Shown one piece after another: positions 1-6,794 of a stretch of 48,099 nucleotides of DNA (positions are counted from its first letter, which is position 1; each line of letters begins with the position of its first letter). This DNA comes from a virus. A model generated the notes under the pieces. That model had not been told where the DNA came from and made no database searches. It saw only the letters and a list, made by a program, of their open reading frames with translations. The translations under genes and the position numbers were made by a program. Location of the stretch: the IMG/VR virus record IMGVR_UViG_3300048088_000772, positions 1 to 48,099 of that record; one strand, written 5' to 3'.

Positions 1-369
1 ATGGGACACTCACCAACTCCCAGCGAGTTGTACAAAATCAGGGCCGCCCTGTCCGACATCTTTGTCGACACTGGGGTGGACTACCCCTACATCGCTGAGC
101 AAATCAAAGGCTACGAGCCGGAACTGCTCAAAAACATCCTCTACTCGGAAGTCGCCGTCGTCTGCGCCGACAACCTGGAATGCGTACTTCCCCCGATCTG
201 GACAGGCTTCGAACCCGACTGGTTGAACCGGGAAATCGAGCAAATGCTGCTCGCCAACAGGAACAGCAGGTTTCGCCGGCAACTTCATAAGCTACATACC
301 GCCTGGCTGCGCTTCAGCTATCGGGACGTCTGGAAAGAACTGTCAGCCCACCTCAAACAATCGAGCTGA
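1..369 (+). CDS. DUF7079-like putative T6SS immunity protein (orphan copy)
   Basis: This 122-residue soluble protein is one of three paralogues in the window; the others begin at 2547 and 5802. All share an N-terminal pattern (ALSDxFVDTxVDY, then a helix ending ILYxEVAxxC) followed by NLE, a W-x-GF-x-x-W segment and a C-terminal YxxxWKE. The pattern resembles the uncharacterised DUF7079 family. The other two copies directly follow an effector gene, so an immunity role is inferred from position. No signal peptide or membrane segment is visible, so it is probably cytoplasmic. The window begins exactly at an ATG; the partner effector, if there is one, would lie to the left, and an earlier start cannot be excluded. 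Confidence 0.75.
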   Translation: MGHSPTPSELYKIRAALSDIFVDTGVDYPYIAEQIKGYEPELLKNILYSEVAVVCADNLECVLPPIWTGFEPDWLNREIEQMLLANRNSRFRRQLHKLHTAWLRFSYRDVWKELSAHLKQSS

Positions 370-419
370 TACAGCCCTCCGTGGCACCGGCCTGACCGCT
401 CGCCACAGAGGCACGCGCC

Positions 420-782
420 CTACGCCTTCAACTTAACGTTATCCAACGCCTGATTCACCGCCAACTCCCCCAACATCACCACCTGCGCAATGCCCAGCAG
501 CGTCTTGCGGTGCGAGATATCCAGCAACGCGGCGAATTCGTTGAGCATGGTGGTGGCGGAACCCAGCGACTCACTGGCGTTGGCGAGCAGGGATTCAGTG
601 TCGTAGGCCGGGTTGGCGAGGAACATCGGTTTGGCGGTGTTGACGCTGGCCATGATCTGGCTGGTTGGAGTGAGGTAGTGATCGAGAGCGCGTTCGGCGG
701 CTTCGTGGAGTTTGCGGGAATCGAGGGATTCGTAGGGGGATGCGGGGTCGGTTTCTGGTGGGTTTGGGGTTGGTTTGATCAT
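420..782 (-). CDS. DUF6124 family protein
   Basis: This short helical protein of about 120 residues starts MIKPTPNPPETDP. The charged, proline-rich N-terminus and a middle segment of the type FLANPAYDTESLLANASES resemble the DUF6124 proteins common in Pseudomonas genomes, whose function is unknown. The ATG at 782 is chosen because AGGAG lies eight bases upstream; the longer frame to 818 lacks a better ribosome site. No signal peptide or transmembrane stretch is seen. It runs opposite to the T6SS genes and is preceded by an unusually structured leader (see 860-1002), so it is probably an independent transcription unit. Confidence 0.75.
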   Translation of the reverse strand: MIKPTPNPPETDPASPYESLDSRKLHEAAERALDHYLTPTSQIMASVNTAKPMFLANPAYDTESLLANASESLGSATTMLNEFAALLDISHRKTLLGIAQVVMLGELAVNQALDNVKLKA

Positions 783-859
783 GGATGAAACTCCTAACAC
801 TTTTAGTGAAGGCTTCACTCTTTCGCTACCAAACGAAGGGTGGCGGCCATGAACAGGTT

Positions 860-1002
860 GGTAGACCGGGTGTTAGGAGCCGGCGCGCCCGAAGACGCCC
901 TGTACATGACCACCATAGACCCCGATCGAAAGTACGATCGGTGATGGTGACGCTGTACATCTAACACTCGGGCTACCAAACCCGATCACTGGTTTTCAGT
1001 GA
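860..1002 (-). promoter_or_regulatory. Structured leader upstream of the DUF6124 gene
   Basis: The stretch upstream of the DUF6124 gene holds nested inverted repeats. GGTAGACCGGGTGTTAG (860-876) pairs with CTAACACTCGGGCTACC (961-977) with two mismatches. Inside it TGTACA (901-906) pairs with TGTACA (954-959), CACCAT with ATGGTG (944-949), and CCGATCG with CGATCGG (935-941). A separate TCACTG/CAGTGA hairpin lies at 986-1002. It would form the 5' untranslated part of the DUF6124 mRNA. A cis-acting RNA element or an interspersed repeat are the two explanations that fit. Confidence 0.5.
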
Positions 1003-1009
1003 CCCGAGA

Positions 1010-1038
1010 ACGATAGAACCCACGGTCTAGACGCACAA
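1010..1038 (-). promoter_or_regulatory. Candidate sigma-70 promoter for the DUF6124 leader
   Basis: Read on the minus strand, TTGTGC (1038-1033) and TATCGT (1015-1010) are separated by 17 bases. Transcription would start just before the structured leader and run into the gene starting at 782. Both hexamers match the consensus only partly. Confidence 0.35.
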
Positions 1039-1223
1039 GCCGGCGGATTCTGTCTTAGGTGTAGGGGGAGGCGCAAGGTGGTGTAGGGCCGAATCCGTGC
1101 TGACCACCACACTTTAAACAGACTGAATCTCAACCGTTTAAATTGAAGGCGCTGTACCAAGGCACGGGTCCAAGCAAGTCTGATAAAGTCGGCACCGGTT
1201 CATTCGTTGACAGGGAGTCAACC

Positions 1224-1769
1224 ATGGCAAAGCCAGCCGCACGCATCACCGATCCCATCAGTTGCCCAATGCCCGGGCACGGCCCCAAAGCCATCGCCTC
1301 CGGTTCCCCCGACGTATTCTTCGACGGACTTGCAGCCGCCCGAAAAGGCGACGCCTGCACCTGTGGCAGCGCATTGGCATCAGCGGTTTCAGGGACAGTT
1401 TTCATAAACAGCAAAAACGCCGCGCTTGTCGATACGGTCGGCACTCATGGTGACATCATCATTGGCGGATCAGGTACGGTGATCATTGGTGATTCGCATA
1501 CCCCTGCTCCCTTCATTCCACCTACCCCGATGGTCGTTCACGGCGACTGGATCGGGTTCAAAATTCCGGCTAACGAAAACTATGAAGGACTTTCCTGCGT
1601 CGCTCATTTTGAAGACGGCTCTAAAATGGAAGGCGTGTTTGACGCAAATAACACGGTGAAATTTTCAAATCCCACGGGCAAGGCCTGTACTGCGATTGAT
1701 TACGGAACTGACGAGATCCAAAGCGGCCCGTCGATTCTGGAAACTATTCTCGGCAAAATTCAGAGATAA
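1224..1769 (+). CDS. PAAR-domain T6SS tip protein, cassette 1
   Basis: A 181-residue protein with an N-terminal PAAR domain (residues 1 to about 95: AARITDP, then the CPMPGHGP and GSPDVFFDGLAAAR segments and a glycine-rich end). PAAR proteins form the sharp metal-binding tip on the VgrG spike and carry effectors to it. The last 80 residues form a separate domain (CVAHFEDGS, NPTGKAC) that may be an effector adaptor. The ATG at 1224 follows AGGGAG. The next gene begins ten bases after the stop, so PAAR, effector and immunity genes look co-transcribed. It is the same length as the copy at 4467. Confidence 0.9.
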   Translation: MAKPAARITDPISCPMPGHGPKAIASGSPDVFFDGLAAARKGDACTCGSALASAVSGTVFINSKNAALVDTVGTHGDIIIGGSGTVIIGDSHTPAPFIPPTPMVVHGDWIGFKIPANENYEGLSCVAHFEDGSKMEGVFDANNTVKFSNPTGKACTAIDYGTDEIQSGPSILETILGKIQR

Positions 1770-1779
1770 GGAGTATCTC

Positions 1780-2562
1780 ATGACAGAACCAATGCTCATT
1801 ACTGGTAGCTATGTCTTGAAGAGAGAGCACGATCTTCATAGCTCACCTTTAGAAATGGCAATCGCTGGAATGGAAGGCGCAGCAGCACGTTTTGCGACTG
1901 ATGCTATTAAAGACGCTAATACTCGTCTGAAATATCAAGCCAAGATCAAGGAAATGTCTCGCCTGGTTGAGGCTGAGGTCATGGCAGGAAAGGTTTCAGC
2001 CAAAGACGGCGTTGCTTACTGCCAAGAAATGCGAAACAACATTATGAACGAGCACCGCAAGTTTACGTCTGCTCAGGGCGTCGCCGTTGCGGAATACATC
2101 AAGCTCAACGGCCCAACACTACAGACCACTTTAGACAAATACGCTCACACGCTATTCAAGAAAAAGTTTGACCTTTTGACCGATGCAGAAAAGTCTAAAG
2201 TCCATTATCTGATTCTGAAAAAGTCCGGCGTAGACAATGCCAAGGTTACTCGTGGCACGAAGATGATGAAAGTCACCGGTAAGGTCGCATGGATTGTAAC
2301 CGCTGCCTTCGCTGCCTCTGAGATCTACAAAGCAGACAACAAGCCAAAAGAAGCCGGACGCCAAGGGATTATCCTGGGTGGAGGCGCCGCCGGTGGTGCG
2401 TTAGCCGGATTGAGTATTTCGATGCTGTGCGGACCCGCCGCCCCGGTCTGTGCAATCGCAGTTGTGGTTGCGGGAGGCGTCGCAGGCGGTATTCTTGGCG
2501 ACGTAGTGGCGGATAGTCTGGATGAAGAACTGGAGGAGTTTTTGACATGGAACGTTCAATGA
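1780..2562 (+). CDS. Putative T6SS effector with glycine-zipper C-terminus, cassette 1
   Basis: A 260-residue protein directly behind the PAAR gene, with AAGGAG six bases before ATG. The N-terminal 100 residues (GSYVLKREH, SPLEMAIAGMEGAA, EMRNNIMNEHRKFTSAQGVA) are shared with the copy at 5023. Residues 110-150 diverge between copies. The C-terminal part has a hydrophobic helix (VAWIVTAAFAA) and a long Gly/Ala-rich zipper interrupted by CGPAAPVC. This architecture suggests a membrane-acting, perhaps pore-forming, toxin or a translocation domain; no enzymatic motif was recognised. The effector role is inferred from context and is not proven. Confidence 0.7.
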   Translation: MTEPMLITGSYVLKREHDLHSSPLEMAIAGMEGAAARFATDAIKDANTRLKYQAKIKEMSRLVEAEVMAGKVSAKDGVAYCQEMRNNIMNEHRKFTSAQGVAVAEYIKLNGPTLQTTLDKYAHTLFKKKFDLLTDAEKSKVHYLILKKSGVDNAKVTRGTKMMKVTGKVAWIVTAAFAASEIYKADNKPKEAGRQGIILGGGAAGGALAGLSISMLCGPAAPVCAIAVVVAGGVAGGILGDVVADSLDEELEEFLTWNVQ

Positions 2563-2909
2563 CGGATGAGGAACTCGCTTACGTCTATTGGGCGCTATCT
2601 GACGCTTTTGTTGATACAGAAGTTGATTACGAAGCTATTGCGCGCCAAACCGAAAACTATGACCCTGAGGAGATCAGGCGAATTCTCTATCACGAGATAG
2701 CGCCTGTCTGTCATACGAATCTTGAGACGGTGATTCCAATGATATGGTCAGCATTCAATTTAGAAAATTTGAAAGCGGACATAGAGAGCATGCTAAGCAT
2801 GCGAAAAAATAGTTACTTTCGCCGCCAAAAAGACAAACTATTAATACGTTGGCTAGAATTCAGGTACAGCTATATCTGGAAAGAGATTAAAAAACACTAC
2901 AAGAGTTAA
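2547..2909 (+). CDS. DUF7079-like putative immunity protein, cassette 1
   Basis: A 120-residue paralogue of the protein at 1-369 (ALSDAFVDTEVDYEAIA, ILYHEIAPVC, YSYIWKEI). Two starts are possible. The ATG at 2547 has GGAGGA nine bases upstream. The ATG at 2559 gives an ATGA overlap with the effector stop, as in cassette 2. Either way it is translationally coupled to the effector, the usual arrangement for an immunity gene. Predicted soluble and cytoplasmic. It may protect against the effector at 1780, although that effector looks membrane-active and a cytoplasmic antidote would then have to act at the inner face of the membrane. Confidence 0.75.
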   Translation: MERSMTDEELAYVYWALSDAFVDTEVDYEAIARQTENYDPEEIRRILYHEIAPVCHTNLETVIPMIWSAFNLENLKADIESMLSMRKNSYFRRQKDKLLIRWLEFRYSYIWKEIKKHYKS

Positions 2910-3039
2910 CCACCTTGAACAAAAGACCATATCGAAATAGCAGGCTTAGGATTACTGATGAAGCTGTGTTTGAAACGAAAAATTGGCGTATGTATTTACT
3001 ACCAAGCATCCCAACGACTAACAAAGGACTAACAAAGGG

Positions 3040-3086
3040 GACGGATTTATTTACCGCCGAAACCTCAGCCTCTAAATAAATCCGTC
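3040..3086. repeat. Perfect 14-bp inverted repeat downstream of cassette 1
   Basis: GACGGATTTATTTA (3040-3053) and its exact reverse complement (3073-3086) enclose 19 bases and are followed by ACTTTTTC. It could be a terminator for cassette 1, though the U-run starts late. The GGGACGGATTTATTT-type end also resembles ends of REP-associated transposon remnants in Pseudomonas; that comparison is from memory. Confidence 0.6.
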
Positions 3087-3092
3087 ACTTTT

Positions 3093-3470
3093 TCATCCCC
3101 GATGAATGATTGAGTCATTTATCGCGCCGACGACTCTGGAAATCCAGGACAGATCCACATCTTGCAGCGCCTGTTGCTCTCCAGAGGACGTAGTAAGCAC
3201 AATTGTGTAGATCGTCTTCTGCATAAAGAACCAAGCAAGACCTGCAAAAAACAAGACGACGGAAACCGTATTGATACCTTTGTTATATCCGATAATCACC
3301 CCAACGATCATCAGCAGTACGGGCCAAGTACGGTTAGGATTTATTTGAGAGGTTTTCACAGCCGTGACTCCACTCATCGCAAACGTCTTTTGCCCCGGAA
3401 GGATGAACCGGCTGTTGGTAACCTTTACTTCACGTTCGTCAAAAAAGACCTTTTCTTGCTGAGCGTCCAT
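3093..3470 (-). CDS. Small two-helix membrane protein (DUF6232-like)
   Basis: This protein of about 125 residues has an N-terminal beta-rich segment (FFDEREVKVTNSRFILPGQKTFAMSG), two adjacent hydrophobic helices (WPVLLMIVGVIIGY and VSVVLFFAGLAWFF) and a C-terminal segment (YTIVLTTSSGEQQAL). The layout is that of DUF6232-type inner-membrane proteins of unknown role. The ATG at 3470 has AAGGA six bases upstream; a GTG 15 bases earlier is less likely. It is convergent with the T6SS cassette. Confidence 0.75.
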   Translation of the reverse strand: MDAQQEKVFFDEREVKVTNSRFILPGQKTFAMSGVTAVKTSQINPNRTWPVLLMIVGVIIGYNKGINTVSVVLFFAGLAWFFMQKTIYTIVLTTSSGEQQALQDVDLSWISRVVGAINDSIIHRG

Positions 3471-3672
3471 TGCTTTTCCTTTCACAAGCTTGTGGTTTTG
3501 TTGCTCTAGAAAATAGATGTTCGGCCATCAAATCGCCACCCCTAGCTAGTCGATTGATCGAAAAAAGCACTCTTAAATGCGACGAGTACCATGGAAGAGC
3601 ATCTGCAAGCCCACCACCCTCAATCCTGATAAACTCCCCCACCTCCCAGCCCCACCCAATCCAGAACCGCCA

Positions 3673-3747
3673 ATGTCCCCTATCTCCGCCACACCCGCCC
3701 CACTCTCCCGCCGCTTCTCCGTCGCCCCGATGATGGATTGGGCGTAG
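3673..3747 (+). pseudogene. dusA: dusA 5' fragment, likely left attachment junction
   Basis: Codons 1-24 read as the start of tRNA-dihydrouridine synthase A: a short leader, then LSRRFSVAPMMDW, after which a stop appears where intact DusA continues TDRHCR. Only the first 24 of roughly 330 codons are present. Integrases of the type encoded at 46984 are known to target this point of dusA and to rebuild the gene on the other side. The fragment is therefore best read as the abandoned original 5' end, with the crossover in or near CCGATGATGGATTGG (3728-3742). The host dusA promoter should lie between 3486 and 3672. Confidence 0.8.
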
Positions 3748-3886
3748 TACGCGGCTTGCACCCCGGCCAGCCTGGCTTGTCCCTCAAATACACAATGCTT
3801 CGTAGCAATTTCTAAGCATGCAGCAATTACCACCCACACAGGGCACTACCAGTACTATGCTTTCCTTTTTCGAAAGGAGTCGAGCC

Positions 3887-4099
3887 ATGTCCGACGAATA
3901 TTCGTTAGCGGATGTGCTGGAGAGGATGTATCAGAATCAGCTCGGTCTAGAAGCAGCCTTGATGGAGCTTACGCTTCGTGCCGAACAGCAAGGCCAGGCC
4001 GAGGTTGGGGACAACGTTCGGGGTGCTTTGTGGGTGATTGGCGAGAACGCTGGACACATTAAACAGGGCCTGGCGAAACTCCGGAGCAAAAACCTCTGA
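3887..4099 (+). CDS. Small conserved helical protein next to the attachment junction
   Basis: A 70-residue acidic protein (LADVLERMYQNQLGLEAALMEL, then GDNVRGALWVIGENAGHIKQGL) with no cysteines or membrane segment. The ATG at 3887 follows AAAGGAG with seven bases spacing. It lies about 140 bp inside the putative attachment junction, which suggests it travels with the integrated element. I recognise the sequence type from Pseudomonas but no function is known. Apparently a single-gene unit. Confidence 0.7.
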   Translation: MSDEYSLADVLERMYQNQLGLEAALMELTLRAEQQGQAEVGDNVRGALWVIGENAGHIKQGLAKLRSKNL

Positions 4100-4234
4100 A
4101 AGACCACACCCCGATTGTGCTCGAGTACCTCGGTCGTTAAGCCCTTCCCCCGTGTATTTACTGGGATTCGGCGCGCGTGACCTTTGCATGTGCTAACGCA
4201 TGAATGGCATTGAATTGCATTGATTGGCGGACGG

Positions 4235-4253
4235 TTTGCCCCATTTTTGCCCC
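4235..4253 (-). repeat. Paired GGGCAAA motif, left flank of cassette 2
   Basis: On the minus strand two GGGCAAA units lie 11 bases apart. A near copy with the same spacing lies on the other side of cassette 2 (6320-6338). Such paired repeats could be arm sites or the end of a lost integrase region. Nothing else recognisable is present between 4100 and 4466. Confidence 0.35.
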
Positions 4254-4466
4254 ACCCACACTCCCCACCATTCCCCTCAAGGCGCACTTGATCGCTTATG
4301 AACTGGACACGCATCCACCTTTAACCTGCCGTGCCTGCCCTAAGGTTACCTTGTCTTCCCCTATCGCAATATCCAAGCATGGCGGTAGGCACTTGGGGCA
4401 GAAGAGCACCTTTCAAAGCAGGTCTGATACAGTGCGTTGAGTAAATTCATTGACAGGAAGTCAAGC

Positions 4467-5012
4467 ATGGCAAAGCCTGCAGCTCGCATCACTGATCCCA
4501 CCAATTGCCCAATCCCAGGGCACGGCCCTAAAGCAATCGCCTCTGGTTCTTCAGACGTATTTTTCGATGGCCTTGCTGCTGCTCGTAAAGACGACACGTG
4601 CACATGTGGCAGTGCATTAGCCTCGAGCGTATCGAGTACGGTATTCATTAACGGTAAAAATGCGGCGCTGGTCGGTACAGTCGGTACCCATGGTGACGTG
4701 GTGATCGGCGGTTCGGGAACCGTCATCATAGGTGACTCTCATACACCTGCTCCTTTCACTGCACCTATACCCATGATCATTCACGGCAATTGGATTGGCT
4801 TCAGGATCGCTGCTGAAGAGAGCTACGAGGGATACGCTTGTGTAGCTCACTTCGATGATGGCTCTTCAATACCCGGAGTGTTCGATTCTAATAATTCAAT
4901 TAGATTCTTAAACCCGACGGGCAAGACATGCCATACATTGGCGTTTGCACAAGATGAAAGCCTGTGCACCACTGCAGGGATCGACGGGCTGCTGAACGAC
5001 ATTTTGGGATAA
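4467..5012 (+). CDS. PAAR-domain T6SS tip protein, cassette 2
   Basis: 181 residues, the same length as the copy at 1224 and strongly similar throughout: PAAR domain at residues 1-95 with CPIPGHGP and GSSDVFFDGLAAAR, followed by a C-terminal domain of about 80 residues (CVAHFDDGS, NPTGKTC). The shared upstream sequence TTGACAGG-AGTCAA ends in the ribosome site of both copies. The effector gene follows after ten bases. Differences are mostly conservative, so both copies look functional; the duplication includes the 5' leader. Confidence 0.9.
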   Translation: MAKPAARITDPTNCPIPGHGPKAIASGSSDVFFDGLAAARKDDTCTCGSALASSVSSTVFINGKNAALVGTVGTHGDVVIGGSGTVIIGDSHTPAPFTAPIPMIIHGNWIGFRIAAEESYEGYACVAHFDDGSSIPGVFDSNNSIRFLNPTGKTCHTLAFAQDESLCTTAGIDGLLNDILG

Positions 5013-5022
5013 GGATATTCTC

Positions 5023-5805
5023 ATGAACGAACCGAATGTGGTAACTGGTAGCTACGTTGTTAAAAGTGAACACACGCTCACACACTCGCCACTAGAGATG
5101 GCAGTGGCCGGAATGGAAGGCGCTGCTACGCGCTTCTCCGTTGACGCCATTAAGGATGAGCGGGTTCGTGCTAGTTATGAAAGAAATATCAAGCGAATGT
5201 CACAACAGATATTTGCGGACGTACGAGCTGGTAATGTCACGGTTGAAGACGGGACAAAGTTCAGCAACGAAATGCGCAATAAAATAATGTATGAGCACCG
5301 AAAGTTTACTTCAGCTCAAGGCGTGGCCATTGCCCAAAAAAAGAAAGAGACCGGCAAAACCTATTCTGAGATCTTAAACGAAAAGTCTCAGACGCAGTTC
5401 AATAAAAATTACGAGCAGCTTACAAAATCACAGCAAAAAGAGGTTCTATACAGAGCATTAGAGCGTTCAGGAAATGCGAACGCAAGATTCAGCGCTGGCA
5501 CTAAGATCATGTCCGCGATGGGTAAAGTCGGTATTATCCTCACTGCCGTCCTCGCCACTTACTACATACTAGATGCAGACGACAAGGCTAAAGAAACTGC
5601 GCGCCAAGCCACCATCTTGGGTGCCGGTGCTGCTGGTGGCTTTCTCGCAGGTTTAGGCGTATCAGCGATTTGCGGTCCTGCAGCACCCGCCTGCGCCATA
5701 GCTGTAGTCCTAATCGGCAGCGTCGCCGGCGGTATCGCAGGAGGTGTAGCGGCTGACACTTTTGACGCAGAGCTTGAAGAGCTTGCCCACTGGGACATTC
5801 TATGA
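5023..5805 (+). CDS. Putative T6SS effector with glycine-zipper C-terminus, cassette 2
   Basis: 260 residues, co-linear with the effector at 1780. Conserved blocks are GSYVVKSEH, SPLEMAVAGMEGAA, MRNKIMYEHRKFTSAQGVA, the GTKIMSAMGK helix entrance and the Gly/Ala zipper around CGPAAPAC. The middle third (residues 108-155) is different in sequence, which may be where the cognate immunity protein binds. As in the first copy, a hydrophobic helix (VGIILTAVLATYYIL) precedes the zipper, pointing to membrane insertion. The start has GGA 11 bases before ATG. Confidence 0.7.
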   Translation: MNEPNVVTGSYVVKSEHTLTHSPLEMAVAGMEGAATRFSVDAIKDERVRASYERNIKRMSQQIFADVRAGNVTVEDGTKFSNEMRNKIMYEHRKFTSAQGVAIAQKKKETGKTYSEILNEKSQTQFNKNYEQLTKSQQKEVLYRALERSGNANARFSAGTKIMSAMGKVGIILTAVLATYYILDADDKAKETARQATILGAGAAGGFLAGLGVSAICGPAAPACAIAVVLIGSVAGGIAGGVAADTFDAELEELAHWDIL

Positions 5806-6161
5806 GCCCTGAAGAGAGAGCTTCCATTCAGATCGCTTTAGCTGAGTCATTTGTAGATAGCGCTGTCGACTACGCGTCTATAGCTGAACGCGTTCGCAGA
5901 TTTGATCTCAAGACCGTTGAGGAAATACTCTACTCTGAGGTGGCTCCAATATGCTTCAGCAATCTTGAAACCCCCGTGCCCTCCGTTTGGACAGGATTTA
6001 AGGATGACTGGCTATTGAGCGAAATATCAAAACAAAAGACAGCGAGAGAAGCCAGCAGAGTACGACGATACTTTGATGCATTAAAAATAGCTTGGCTACG
6101 TTACAGTTATGGTTATATCTGGAAAGAAATAACAAGCCACCTTAAATTAGAAGCACGTTAA
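5802..6161 (+). CDS. DUF7079-like putative immunity protein, cassette 2
   Basis: 119 residues, homologous to the proteins at 1 and 2547 (ALAESFVDSAVDYASIAERV, ILYSEVAPIC, WTGFKDDWLL, YSYGYIWKEI). The ATG overlaps the effector TGA as ATGA, so translation is coupled. Sequence differences from its paralogues are spread along the whole protein, as expected if each copy has adapted to its own effector. No signal peptide. It ends the second cassette; the next recognisable gene starts more than 600 bases later. Confidence 0.75.
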   Translation: MSPEERASIQIALAESFVDSAVDYASIAERVRRFDLKTVEEILYSEVAPICFSNLETPVPSVWTGFKDDWLLSEISKQKTAREASRVRRYFDALKIAWLRYSYGYIWKEITSHLKLEAR

Positions 6162-6200
6162 ATAGTCACATATCCACATAAAGGCAAAGGAAAGGTGCCG

Positions 6201-6338
6201 AGTTGAGGATGCATAGGGATTCGAACCCCTTCTAGCGTCTTTGTAGACCGCTCAAGGCCACAATTTACGGCTCTTTAATGCATCATGCATGGCGTCACAC
6301 GGTCTGTGGCGGCCCTGAATTTGCCCTAATTTTGCCCT
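6201..6338 (-). other. tRNA-3'-end-like relic and paired GGGCAAA motif
   Basis: On the minus strand a T-arm-like segment GGGGTTCGAATCCC is followed by ATGCATC, which can pair with GATGCAT about 65 bases upstream. No normal anticodon arm forms between them, so this is not a working tRNA. Next to it (6320-6338) is the second paired GGGCAAA motif. Together they look like the worn edge of a former tRNA-targeting element. Confidence 0.35.
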
Positions 6339-6435
6339 AAACCCGCCTGCCGGATGTTATTTGACCAAGGCGTACTGCACCTCTTAGTGGATGCCTTCAC
6401 CTATCATTCTCCACTCCCCTCTGACGCGCTTGTGA

Positions 6436-6609
6436 GGCGCGGTCAAATACCAGGCACGGACCTTCGATGGCCCCGAGGTTGAGTGGCTTCACCGTTTAGA
6501 TGCCCATGTTAAAGCCTTCGGCTCTATTGGCCGCATGAAGCGTGTCAGCCAAAGTGCTTGCCCACTGCCAAGCCAATTAGCTGCCTTCCCTAACCGCATG
6601 GCGTGTTGA
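6436..6609 (+). pseudogene. Unrecognised 57-codon open fragment without a start
   Basis: An open stretch reads VKYQARTFDGPEVEWLHRLD and onwards to a TGA. It has protein-like composition but no start codon or ribosome site at its beginning. It may be the tail of a lost gene. I do not recognise the family. The TGA overlaps the -35 element of the promoter that follows. Confidence 0.25.
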
Positions 6610-6634
6610 CACTGTTTGCCTTAAAGGGTAAATT
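6606..6634 (+). promoter_or_regulatory. Strong sigma-70-like promoter upstream of the small RNA and DUF3800 gene
   Basis: TTGACA (6606-6611) is a perfect -35 hexamer, separated by exactly 17 bases from TAAATT (6629-6634). The predicted start is near 6641, at the beginning of a run of four hairpins. It is one of the best promoter matches seen in the window. Confidence 0.65.
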
Positions 6635-6640
6635 TTCTGC

Positions 6641-6767
6641 GAGTCGGTAGCGCTGCCCATAGCGGTGCATGAAGGAAATCCTTCGCTGGCTTACCTAATT
6701 CGTTAAAGCTGTGCCACATGCACAGTTCTCATTACCAAAGTCGAGCAGCCAGCTCGACTTTTTTTTT
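6641..6767 (+). ncRNA. Candidate small structured RNA before the DUF3800 gene
   Basis: Between a strong promoter and a strong terminator lie about 125 bases with no convincing reading frame and four consecutive hairpins: GCGCTGC/GCGGTGC (6650-6668, with G-U pairs), GAAGG-AAAT-CCTTC (6671-6684), CTGTGC/GCACAG (6709-6725) and the terminator stem. Structured RNAs upstream of DUF3800 genes have been described as DUF3800 RNA motifs; I cannot say whether this matches one of them. It could act as a separate RNA partner of the protein or as an attenuating leader. Confidence 0.5.
6738..6767 (+). terminator. Rho-independent terminator before the DUF3800 gene
   Basis: AAGTCGAGC and GCTCGACTT form a perfect 9-bp stem with a 5-base loop, running into nine consecutive T. 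It ends 27 bases before the DUF3800 start codon. It therefore either ends a separate small RNA or attenuates DUF3800 expression. Confidence 0.85.
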
Positions 6768-6794
6768 GCCTTTCTTTTGCATGGGGATGACAGG

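Noticed and set aside
3673-3747. A genuine 24-codon peptide gene
   Set aside because: The sequence is the conserved DusA N-terminus and ends where the attachment site lies, so a displaced fragment explains it better.
6201-6290. Functional tRNA gene on the minus strand
   Set aside because: T-arm and acceptor-like pairing exist, but no standard anticodon stem-loop or D-arm forms, and the T-stem has a mismatch and a G-U pair.
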